NCBI GenBank assembly: GCA_016874715.1
Contig: VGTK01000029.1
Span: 1-42,297, forward strand
DNA: 42,297 nucleotides
Reading direction: 5' to 3'
Source: Deltaproteobacteria bacterium
GTDB taxonomy: Bacteria; Desulfobacterota; Binatia; UBA12015
Made by a program: the position numbers and the translations under genes. Under the pieces are notes generated by a model, which saw nothing but the letters and a program-made list of their open reading frames with translations, did no database searches and had not been told where the DNA came from. Numbering within the stretch: position 1 is the first letter of the stretch; every line of letters begins with the position of its first letter. Positions 34,435 through 41,644 of this stretch are shown here, piece by piece.

Positions 34435-35693
34435 GCGCGCTCGCCGGGATCCGCGTGGTCGAGCTCGCGCACGAGCGCGGTGCGTTCGCGGGCAAGCTGC
34501 TCGCCGACATGGGTGCGGACGTCGTGGTCGTCGAGCCGCCGGGTGGCGCGGCGATGCGTCGTCACGAGCCCTTCGTCGACGACGTGCCCGATCCCGAACG
34601 AAGCCTCACCTGGTGGCACTACAACACCAGCAAGCGTGGCGTCGTGCTCGACTGGCGGCATCCCGAAGGTGCCGCGGCACTGCGTACCCTGATCGGCGGC
34701 GCGGACGTGTTCCTGGAGGCCGAGGATCCGGGTGAGCTCGCGGCGTGTGGATGCGACGATGCCGCGCTCACCGGCACGTTGCCGCGTCTCGTGCACGTCT
34801 CTTTGACGCCCTTCGGACCCACCGGCGCGCGATCCACGGAGCGCGCGACGGAGCTCACCATCCTGGCAGGCGGCGGACCGGCGTGGAGCTGCGGCTACGA
34901 CGACCACGATCTGCCGCCGATCCGCGGCGGTGGCGGGCACGGCTACGCGATCGGCTGCCACTACGCAGTGCTCTCGGTGCTCACGGCGCTCCTGCACCGC
35001 GAGCTCGGTGGTCGCGGCCAGCGCATCGACGTGTCCCTGCACGCGGCCGCGAACGTGACGACGGAGGTCGCGACGTACGGCTGGCTGGTCGCGCAGCAGA
35101 CCGTGCAGCGACAGACCGGCCGTCACGCGAGCGCGACGGTGTCGATGCCATCACAGGTGCGTTGCCGGGACGGGCGCCACGTCAGCTCGGGAGTGCCGCC
35201 GCGGACGCCGAAGGAGTTCGCGAGCCTGCTCGCCTGGCTGCGCGAGCTCGGTCTCGAGTCGGAGCTCCCCGAAGCCGTGTTCCTCGACATGGGCGCCGCG
35301 CGCGAGCGAATCGATCTCTCGAAGATCGGCATCGACGACGAGGTGACGGCGATCTTCGCCGCTGGTCGCGAGGCGCTCACCTTCATCGCGAGCCGTGTCA
35401 CGGCGCGCGAGTTCTTCCTGGGAGGGCAGCGGGCCGGGCTCGCGGTCGGAGTGATCTACTCGCCCGAGGAAGCCTTCGAAGATCCCCACTTCGTTGCGCG
35501 TGGCATGCAGGTCGAGGTCGACCAGCCGCAGCTCGGACGCAAGGTGCGCTATCCGGGGCCGCCTTACGCGTTCGAGCGGACACGCTGGGCGATCACGCGT
35601 CCGGCGCCCACGCTCGGCCAGCACGGCGACGACGTGCTAGCCGAGGCTGGACTCGACGTCGCGCGGCTGCGTGCGAGCGGAGCGCTCGGGTGA
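34431..35693 (+). CDS. Class III CoA-transferase homologue lacking the catalytic Asp
   Basis: This 420-residue CaiB/BaiF homologue starts at a GTG overlapping the previous stop. It has GIRVVELAHERGAFAGKLLADMGADVV and SKRGVVLDW as in active members. When its GHGYAIGCHYAV is lined up with the upstream protein through the shared ALLHR helix, the catalytic Asp position is Tyr172. Two-subunit class III transferases such as BbsEF are known, so this is probably a structural or substrate-binding subunit working with the gene before it. An independent function, for example as a racemase, is not excluded. Confidence 0.85.
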   Translation: MSALAGIRVVELAHERGAFAGKLLADMGADVVVVEPPGGAAMRRHEPFVDDVPDPERSLTWWHYNTSKRGVVLDWRHPEGAAALRTLIGGADVFLEAEDPGELAACGCDDAALTGTLPRLVHVSLTPFGPTGARSTERATELTILAGGGPAWSCGYDDHDLPPIRGGGGHGYAIGCHYAVLSVLTALLHRELGGRGQRIDVSLHAAANVTTEVATYGWLVAQQTVQRQTGRHASATVSMPSQVRCRDGRHVSSGVPPRTPKEFASLLAWLRELGLESELPEAVFLDMGAARERIDLSKIGIDDEVTAIFAAGREALTFIASRVTAREFFLGGQRAGLAVGVIYSPEEAFEDPHFVARGMQVEVDQPQLGRKVRYPGPPYAFERTRWAITRPAPTLGQHGDDVLAEAGLDVARLRASGALG

Positions 35694-35754
35694 TGGTGCG
35701 GCTCCTCAGGCCGATGTGGTCGGTCGCGGGCCGGCACCAGCGGAGCGTGGGCTG

Positions 35755-36009
35755 ATGGCCGGCGGGCGTTCGAGCGCCGGGAAGCGACAGAGCGCGTGGG
35801 AGGACCGCGCGCTCGACCGGGTCCGGCAGCAGGCTCTGCAGCGAGGCCATCGCATCGCGCAGGCGGCGCGGCAGATCGTCGCCGAGGGAGGGCTGGACGC
35901 GCTCACGCTGCGCGCGGTGCTCGACAAGGCCGGTCTCGCGCCCAGCGGGGCGGGGGCGATGATCTACACCATCGCGGCAGGCCTGGCGGCACGGGGGACG
36001 CATGACTGA
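35755..36009 (+). pseudogene. Truncated TetR-type regulator (HTH only)
   Basis: The 84-residue ORF has RIAQAARQIVAEGGLDALTL and RAVLDKAGLAPS, the first helices of a TetR DNA-binding domain. After APS, where an FYxxF segment should follow, the sequence changes to a non-matching tail (GAGAMIYTIAAG) and stops. The whole ligand-binding domain (about 130 residues) is absent. The ORF overlaps the P450 start by 8 bases. I infer a deletion that joined the regulator's start to the next gene; the operon may thus be deregulated. Confidence 0.55.
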
Positions 36010-37201
36010 GCTCACCGGACTCGACTTCCGTCCCGACGATGCGGCCTGGTACCTCGGCGACGCGCACGCGGCCTACCGCAGGCTGCGCCGCGAGGCGCCG
36101 GTCTACTGGTACGAGCCCGAGCGCTTCTGGTTCCTCTCCAGACACGCGGACGTCTTCGCCGTGTCGAAGGATCCCGAGGCGTTCTGCAGCGGCAAGGGCT
36201 TCCGGATCCACGACGACCTGCGGACCGGCGGACCAGCGGGCATCGAGGGCATCCCGCCCTCGATCCTCGGCATGGATCCGCCCGACCACACGCGGTACCG
36301 GGGGCTCGTCAGCCGCTACTTCACCCCGCGTGCGATGCACCGTCTCGAGGAGCGCATGCGCGAGATCACGCGCGAGTCGCTCGATCACGTCGAGACGGGG
36401 AAGGTCGTCGACTTCGTCGAGCTGGTCGCGGTGCCTCTCCCGGTGCTGGTGATCGCGGAGCTGCTCGGCGTCCCACTCGAGGACCAGCGGCAGTTCAAGA
36501 GCTGGTCCGACGACCTGATCGCGGCGAACGAGGGCGACCTGGAGGCGATGGGACGGGTCGGCGAGCTGTTCGTCTACATGATCGGTCAGGCACTCGACCG
36601 GCGCAGCGCGCCGCGCGACGACCTGCTCACGGTCGTAGCTCTGGGGGAGCCCAACGGGCGTCTTCTCACCGACCCGGAGCTCGGCATCTTCGCCGTCGCG
36701 CTGCTCGGTGCGGGCAACGAGACGACGCGCAACGCGATCTCCGGCGGCGCGATCGCGCTCATGGAGCACGTCGACCAGAGGGAGGCGTTGACCGCGGACC
36801 CGTCGCTGATCCCGCAGGCAGTCGAAGAGATCGTGCGCTGGGTGTCGCCGATCAAGTCCTTCGCTCGCACGGCGACGCGCGACACCGAGATTCGCGGGCA
36901 GCGCATCGCGGCCGGCGACTTCGTCGTTCTGAGCTATCCGTCGGCCAACCGCGACGAAGAGGTCTACGGGCCCACCGCCGAGCAGTTCGACGTCCGACGC
37001 TCCGGTGCCACGCCCCACCTCGGCTTCGGCGTCGGTCAACACTTCTGCCTCGGTGCGCACCTCGCGCGCCTGGAGCTCAAGGTTCTCTTCGAAGAGCTGC
37101 TCGCCCGCCTGCCGCGCTTCGAGCTCGCGGGCGAGATCGAGCGCGTGCGCTCGACGCTGATCAACGGCGTCGAGCGACTGCCCGTCGTGTTCTCTGCTTG
37201 A
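36002..37201 (+). CDS. Cytochrome P450 (399 aa)
   Basis: This is a soluble bacterial-type P450. The I-helix motif is GAGNETTRN (236-244) with the proton-relay Thr. The K-helix ExxR is Glu276-Arg279 in EEIVRWVSP, and the haem loop FGVGQHFCLGAHLAR holds the axial Cys349. There is no membrane anchor. It would hydroxylate a hydrophobic substrate with electrons from a ferredoxin not encoded here. The position between CoA-transferases and an amidohydrolase fits degradation of a terpenoid, steroid or similar compound. The stop overlaps the next possible start (TGATG). Confidence 0.95.
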   Translation: MTELTGLDFRPDDAAWYLGDAHAAYRRLRREAPVYWYEPERFWFLSRHADVFAVSKDPEAFCSGKGFRIHDDLRTGGPAGIEGIPPSILGMDPPDHTRYRGLVSRYFTPRAMHRLEERMREITRESLDHVETGKVVDFVELVAVPLPVLVIAELLGVPLEDQRQFKSWSDDLIAANEGDLEAMGRVGELFVYMIGQALDRRSAPRDDLLTVVALGEPNGRLLTDPELGIFAVALLGAGNETTRNAISGGAIALMEHVDQREALTADPSLIPQAVEEIVRWVSPIKSFARTATRDTEIRGQRIAAGDFVVLSYPSANRDEEVYGPTAEQFDVRRSGATPHLGFGVGQHFCLGAHLARLELKVLFEELLARLPRFELAGEIERVRSTLINGVERLPVVFSA

Positions 37202-37227
37202 TGGCGTCGCGAGGCGCGGAGGAAGCC

Positions 37228-38523
37228 ATGGATCTTTCGGTCGACGATCTCGTCCTGGTCTCGGTCGACGACCATCTGGTCGAGCCACCCGACATGTTCG
37301 AGCGCCACGTGCCCGCCCGCTATCGCGACCGCGCGCCGCGCATCGAGGAGCGCAAGGGGGCGCAGGTCTGGGTCTTCGAGGGCAAGGTGACGCCCAACAT
37401 CGGGCTCGCCGCGACCGTCGGAAGGCCGCGCGAGGAGCTCGGCCTCGAGCCCAACCGCTTCGAGCAGATGCGCCGCGGCTGCTATGACGTCGACGCGCGC
37501 GTGCAGGACATGAACGCGAACGGGACGTTCGTGTCGCTGTGCTTTCCCAGCGTTCCGGGAATCCACGGCGGGCTGTTCAGCACGGTGGAGGACCGCGAGA
37601 TCGGTCTGATGATGCTGCAGGCCTACAACGACTGGCACCTCGACGAGTGGGCCGGCGCGCACCCCACGCGCTTCATCCCTATGGCACAGATCCCGTACTG
37701 GGACGCGGTGCTCGCGGCGAAGGAGGTTCGCCGCACGGCGCGCAAGGGCTGCCGGGTGTTCAACTTCTGCCAGAACGTGACCGCGATGGGCTTCCCGAGC
37801 ATCCACGACCGGCACTGGGATCCCTTCTTCGAGGCCGTCTGCGACGAGGGCGGCGTGCTGACCGTGCACCTCGGGACCAGCGGCAAGGCGATGTTCAACT
37901 CCATGGACGCGCCCTACAGCGGCTACATGGCGATGGTGAACATCGACATGGCGAGCTTCGCCTGCGATCTCATCTTCTCGCCGGTCCTGCAGCGCTTCCC
38001 GCAGCTCAGGATCGCGATGTCCGAGGGCGGCATCGGCTGGGTCCCGTACTTCCTCGAGCGCGCCAAGTGGATCCACGAGCGCCACAGCATCTGGGCGCAC
38101 GACGACTTGAAGGGGAAGACGCCGCTCGAGGTGTTCCGCGAGCATTTCCTCACCTGCTTCATCGACGACCCGTGCGGCATCGAGATGCGCGACAAGATCG
38201 GCATCGACCTGATCAGCTGGGAGTGCGACTACCCGCACTCGGACACGACGTGGCCCGAGTCGCCCGAGTTCCTGGCGCGCCAGCTCGCCGGGCTCGGTGC
38301 CGAGGAGATCGACAAGATCACGCACGTGAACGCGCTGCGCTTCTTCGGCTCCGATGCGCTCGAGCGCGTCGGCCGCGAGGACGCGTGCGTCAAGTCGCTG
38401 CGTGCGAAGGCCGCCGGTCTCGACCTGCGCGCGCCGAGCGCGGAAGGGATGACCGGGCCGCCGAAGGGCGAGAAGCGTCAGCTCCTCGTGAGCGACCTGG
38501 TGTACCAGATCATCGGGGCGTGA
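37228..38523 (+). CDS. Amidohydrolase family protein (PF04909-like)
   Basis: The start is set at ATG 37228, which has GGAGGAAGCC directly upstream and gives the usual family N-terminus MDLSVDDLVLVSVDDHLVEP. Earlier starts at 37198 or 37201 add nine or ten unlikely residues. The TIM-barrel metal sites appear as DDHLVEPP, AHPTRFIPMAQIP, TVHLGTSG and SWECDYPHSDTTWP (with the final metal Asp region). Such enzymes hydrolyse or decarboxylate ring products (ACMSD-like group). It is the last gene of the operon. The substrate is unknown. Confidence 0.85.
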   Translation: MDLSVDDLVLVSVDDHLVEPPDMFERHVPARYRDRAPRIEERKGAQVWVFEGKVTPNIGLAATVGRPREELGLEPNRFEQMRRGCYDVDARVQDMNANGTFVSLCFPSVPGIHGGLFSTVEDREIGLMMLQAYNDWHLDEWAGAHPTRFIPMAQIPYWDAVLAAKEVRRTARKGCRVFNFCQNVTAMGFPSIHDRHWDPFFEAVCDEGGVLTVHLGTSGKAMFNSMDAPYSGYMAMVNIDMASFACDLIFSPVLQRFPQLRIAMSEGGIGWVPYFLERAKWIHERHSIWAHDDLKGKTPLEVFREHFLTCFIDDPCGIEMRDKIGIDLISWECDYPHSDTTWPESPEFLARQLAGLGAEEIDKITHVNALRFFGSDALERVGREDACVKSLRAKAAGLDLRAPSAEGMTGPPKGEKRQLLVSDLVYQIIGA

Positions 38524-38538
38524 CGCGGGCGTTGGCCG

Positions 38539-38643
38539 TCAGCAGTCGTCGCACACGACCAGACGCGCCGCGATCTCGGGCAGGGGCCTGCTTCGAAACA
38601 GCTGCTCGCCGAAGCAGTTCACCCCCTTCGCGCCGGGGATCAT
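38539..38643 (-). CDS. Possible 34-aa peptide with terminal cysteines
   Basis: This ORF lies in the same frame directly after the thaumatin-like gene's stop and ends VVCDDC. No ribosome site or homologue is evident. It is listed because its codon use looks coding; it may equally be a lost C-terminal extension. Confidence 0.15.
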   Translation of the reverse strand: MIPGAKGVNCFGEQLFRSRPLPEIAARLVVCDDC

Positions 38644-38673
38644 GCGCGACGTGACGAGGCCGCTAGCGGCGCG

Positions 38674-39861
38674 TCACGGGCAGAAGGTCACCTTGTAGTC
38701 GATCTCGCCGGCGCCCGGATCGGGGCAGGTGTAGGAGCTGCTCGGATCGTCGTACTGGAAGCTGTATGCCGAGGGGCACGCTTCCTTGAAGATCTTGGTG
38801 TACGGACGCCGGCCGCGGTCGGCCTTGCGCGCCGCCCGGAGCCATCGCGGGTTGTAGGGGCCGCAGCAATCGCCGCCCGGTGCGCAGACGTCGCCGCCCG
38901 GGATGATCGACGAGTCGCACGACGAGGCCGCCGGACAGCTCATCGTCATGGGCGCGCACATGACGAGCGGGGGCGCGCACTGGCCGATCGCCGTCTGGCA
39001 CGTCCCGCCGGGACAGTCGCTGTCGGTGGTGCAGGGCAGCTTGCAGAGATGCGTGTCGCGATCGCACGTGGCGTTGATCTGGCCGCTCGACAGGTTGCGG
39101 CAATCCTGGTCGTCGAAGCAGGTGACGCTCGCCGCGTTGCACGACGCCGTGTTGTTGCCCGTGCAGCAGTACTGGTCCTGGAACTTGTCGCAGCGTAGCG
39201 CCCGTGGCGGCGACGCCTGTTTGCACGCGTCGCACGGGTCGAGGCAGCCGATCACGCACTCGCCGGCGAGGCAGATGCCGCCGTCGGGACAGTCGGTGTC
39301 GCTGGTGCAAGCACCGCTCTTGACGCGCAGCGGGTTCGGACAGGTCCTTTTCAGATCCGACGTGCACTGCGACACCGGACATGAGGAGATGCTGGTCGCC
39401 ACCTTCATCGCGAGGTTGCAGCCGCTGACCAGGCTGACGTCGTAGTAGTCGACGGTGCCGCCGCCGCCGGCAGGCGCGTCGAGCGTCGGCTCGAAGAGCG
39501 TCACCCCGCTCGGTGAGGTGCTGCAGCTGTAGGCGCCGGGCTCGCCGCACTGGCCGGTCGAGCAGTTCAGCGTGTCCGCGCCTTCCGTGCACTGCGTGCG
39601 CGCCCAGAAGCGTCCTCCCCACTCTCTGGGGACGCACATCGAGAGCGAGCGCGGCAGGCTGCCGCCCGTCCCGCCGATCTTCCACTTCTTCGCATTCGAC
39701 GGGTTCGGCAGGACGTTGCTGAACGCGCACAGGCCGCCCTGGCAGGTCTCCGATCCGGGAGTGCCCTGGCAGGTCCCGTTCCCCGGGCAGGCGGGGCCGC
39801 CGGTCTTGCAGTAGCACTGGCTCGAGCCGGTATCGCAGGTCGGCGTGCAGAGGCCCGACAC
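38674..39861 (-). CDS. Thaumatin-like Cys-rich protein, 5' end missing
   Basis: The 395-residue frame is read from GTG 39861. It has EGF/dickkopf-like Cys pairs (CTPTC, QCYCKTGGPAC), then a thaumatin domain: NPSNAKKWKIGG, SMCVPREWGGRFWARTQC, VDYYDVSLVSGCN, KRTCPNPLRV, and at the end FKEACPSAYSFQYDDPSSSYTC and TFCP. A Cys-rich stretch of repeats such as SDTDCPDGGICLAGEC is inserted within the domain. All signs point to a secreted protein, yet no signal peptide exists: upstream of the GTG the frame turns into non-matching Arg-rich sequence and reaches a stop at 39952. The gene's 5' end has therefore been lost, probably by rearrangement. Confidence 0.7.
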   Translation of the reverse strand: MSGLCTPTCDTGSSQCYCKTGGPACPGNGTCQGTPGSETCQGGLCAFSNVLPNPSNAKKWKIGGTGGSLPRSLSMCVPREWGGRFWARTQCTEGADTLNCSTGQCGEPGAYSCSTSPSGVTLFEPTLDAPAGGGGTVDYYDVSLVSGCNLAMKVATSISSCPVSQCTSDLKRTCPNPLRVKSGACTSDTDCPDGGICLAGECVIGCLDPCDACKQASPPRALRCDKFQDQYCCTGNNTASCNAASVTCFDDQDCRNLSSGQINATCDRDTHLCKLPCTTDSDCPGGTCQTAIGQCAPPLVMCAPMTMSCPAASSCDSSIIPGGDVCAPGGDCCGPYNPRWLRAARKADRGRRPYTKIFKEACPSAYSFQYDDPSSSYTCPDPGAGEIDYKVTFCP

Positions 39862-39875
39862 GCAGGACCGCCGCC

Positions 39876-40001
39876 GGTCACGGCGACGCCCTTGCGGCTC
39901 TCCTCGAGGTGCTCGAGCTCGAGGCCGCCGAAGACGTCGCCCTGCGCGCGCTCATGGACCGACTGGAGCGATCCCTGCGGCGCCTGTCGAACCGCGCTTG
40001 A
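39876..40001 (+). pseudogene. C-terminal remnant of an unknown gene
   Basis: This plus-strand frame has coding-like, helix-forming sequence (DALAALLEVLELEAAEDVAL, then RALMDRLERSLRRLSNRA) and a proper TGA, but no start. It begins close to where the thaumatin-like frame on the other strand loses meaning, so the junction lies at about 39862-39875. Confidence 0.35.
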
Positions 40002-40061
40002 CGAAATTCCTCCGACCCGAGTCCAGCGTCCCGCATCGACAACGACGAAGTGGAGGACGGG

Positions 40062-40412
40062 ATGGCAACGAACGGACGGCGCTCGCGAGACGCGGAGGGT
40101 GTCAGCGAGGAAAGGGCGGGCAGGCGATCGAGCGCGGGCGGACGGCCGCCGCGGGTCTACCGCGCGGTGCTGGAGGAGCTGTCGGCGCGGTCCCTGCGCG
40201 TCATGTGGGAGGTCGTGACGGACCCCGATCACCCGTGGCACGACGCGCACGGCCCGAAGATGCTGCGCGACCTCGTGCGCGTCTGCACCCCCCGAATCGG
40301 GCACGTCGGCGTGTTCGAGCGGAGCGACTTCCTCGACACGATCGAGCCGCAGCCGTCGATGGCCGAGCTGTTCGACGCCGCGGACGACGCCGGAGTGCCC
40401 GACCGTACCTGA
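40062..40412 (+). CDS. Hypothetical protein (116 aa)
   Basis: ATG 40062 has GGAGGACGGG upstream. The first 30 residues are basic and disordered. The rest is helical (RVYRAVLEELSARSLRVMWE, GPKMLRDLVRVC) and ends with acidic MAELFDAADDAG. It somewhat resembles small DNA-packaging or HTH accessory proteins, but I do not recognise it. It lies 60 bases after the coding remnant and could be co-transcribed with it. Confidence 0.5.
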   Translation: MATNGRRSRDAEGVSEERAGRRSSAGGRPPRVYRAVLEELSARSLRVMWEVVTDPDHPWHDAHGPKMLRDLVRVCTPRIGHVGVFERSDFLDTIEPQPSMAELFDAADDAGVPDRT

Positions 40413-40518
40413 TGGTCCCCGAGCTGGTGCGAGGCTTCGGCGCGCGACGCATTGGAGCAGGGCGCAAGGCGCGCGGTCCCGTCTTGCTCGCGAGTGCCGG
40501 ACGGCCGATACCATCGGC

Positions 40519-40779
40519 ATGGCGCAGACCCGCAAAGCGACCCTGAAAGCTCCCGCGCGGCGCGATACGGAGCGCGGCCGCGAAGTCGTGCTGGCGAAGC
40601 GGCTCTCCGCTGCCGAACGGCGGATCGCGCGTCTCGAAGAGATCATCGAAGATCGGCTCGATGCCGAGGTGGCCGAGCGCGTCGAGCAGGAGGCGCGCGA
40701 GCGCGGCGACGAGCCGATCCCCTGGGAAGTCGCGCGGCGCGACCTTCGACACGGTAGCCACCCGGCGCGGTCAGCGTGA
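40519..40779 (+). CDS. Antitoxin-like small protein with altered C-terminus
   Basis: This 86-residue protein has a basic N-terminus, a long coiled helix (RRIARLEEIIEDRL), and EQEARERGDEPIPWEVARRDL, resembling the C-terminal EPIPWEEVK-type end of type II antitoxins. After RRDL the sequence RHGSHPARSA is encoded by the tail of the IS66-like fragment on the other strand, so the true end was replaced by an insertion. No toxin gene follows. The role is inferred from this short resemblance. Confidence 0.45.
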   Translation: MAQTRKATLKAPARRDTERGREVVLAKRLSAAERRIARLEEIIEDRLDAEVAERVEQEARERGDEPIPWEVARRDLRHGSHPARSA

Positions 40780-41050
40780 GCAGCCCCGTCGGCGCGTCGT
40801 CATCGTCGCGGACGACGATCGGCACAAGTGCTCGCGTACGCCCAGTCGTGTTCGGCGTCGTCCAGCGCCGGACCGACTCTGGCGACACGCCGAGCGCCTG
40901 CGCGACCTTGCGCACGCCGTCCCCGTGCTGACGCCGCTCCATTGCGTAGCGGATCACCTCCGCACGCAGCTTGTCGGGGATCCGCGCACCCCGCGTCCGC
41001 CGACCAAGCGCCTTCACGCGCCGCCCGAGATCTCCTGCCTCGCTCGCCAT
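40738..41050 (-). mobile_element. IS66-type tnpA accessory gene fragment
   Basis: From ATG 41050 (GGAGGGG upstream) the frame encodes ARIPDKLRAEVIRYAMERRQ and VRKVAQALGVSPESVRRW, a helix-turn-helix as in IS66 TnpA, then GLLTLTAPGGYRVEG as at the TnpA C-terminus. After VEG the sequence turns into antisense of the antitoxin-like gene, so the fragment stops at about 40738. The tnpB and transposase genes are absent. No inverted-repeat ends were identified. Confidence 0.55.
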
Positions 41051-41132
41051 CGCGACCCCTCCCTTCAGAGCAATCGCGAAGGTCTCACATCACGAAGCCG
41101 CCCGACCAGATGGGGTCCGGCGAGCCCTTACG

Positions 41133-41588
41133 ATGATCCTGCCCGTCCTCGGCTTCTCGCTGACGCAGCCGCGCCCGTCGCTCTCCAGCCCGGTGGAGGA
41201 GACCGCTGAAGGAACGGCATCACCGTTCTTCGTGCTGGAACGGGTGGGCGTGAAAGCCCGTGCTCGGGAGATCAATGGCGAGTTCATCCTGCTCGCGGGC
41301 TCGACAGCTCGGAAGCAAGGCGTTCCGTCGTGGACCTCCTACAGGAGCCTCCGGAATCAGCTTGTTGATGCCGGCAAGCTTGTTGAGGGCGAAGACCCAG
41401 AACAGCTCGTCACCGTCGAGGACATAGTCTTCAGCAGCCCGAGCGCGGCAGGGGCGGTCGTGATGGGCCGAAACGTCAACGGACGGCAGGACTGGCGGGC
41501 TGAGGACTCCGGCGAGACGTACGAGGATTGGTCGGCGAAGCGACTGCCACCGGCGTCGACGGCGCCTCTCCTCGACGATGTGGAGTAA
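41133..41588 (+). CDS. DUF4357-domain protein, probably the C-terminal part of a GIY-YIG-type nuclease
   Basis: The 151-residue ORF is read from ATG 41133. ILPVLGFSLTQP is followed by a DUF4357 domain: EFILLAGSTARKQGVPSWTS, RNQLVDAGKLV, EDIVFSSPSAAGAVVMGRNVNG, then DWRAEDSGETYEDW. In relatives this domain follows a GIY-YIG or other nuclease module, and the ILPVLGF segment is internal. The N-terminal nuclease is missing and the frame begins right after the IS66-like fragment. No ribosome site is clear. It is probably a truncated and inactive gene. Confidence 0.6.
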   Translation: MILPVLGFSLTQPRPSLSSPVEETAEGTASPFFVLERVGVKARAREINGEFILLAGSTARKQGVPSWTSYRSLRNQLVDAGKLVEGEDPEQLVTVEDIVFSSPSAAGAVVMGRNVNGRQDWRAEDSGETYEDWSAKRLPPASTAPLLDDVE

Positions 41589-41644
41589 TCGGATCCTGGT
41601 GACAGAGCGGTCTCGATGCGCCCGCTGGCAAGACCCGCACCGGG

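Noticed and set aside
37198..37227. Earlier starts (TTG 37198, ATG 37201) for the amidohydrolase
   Set aside because: The ATG at 37228 has a strong ribosome site and gives the family-typical N-terminus.
38539..38643. Treating the 34-residue ORF as a confirmed peptide gene
   Set aside because: There is no ribosome site, no homologue I recognise, and it lies in frame behind a stop; it is kept only at very low confidence.
40738..41050. A complete insertion sequence
   Set aside because: Only the tnpA-like part is present; there are no transposase genes, terminal inverted repeats or target duplications that I can identify.
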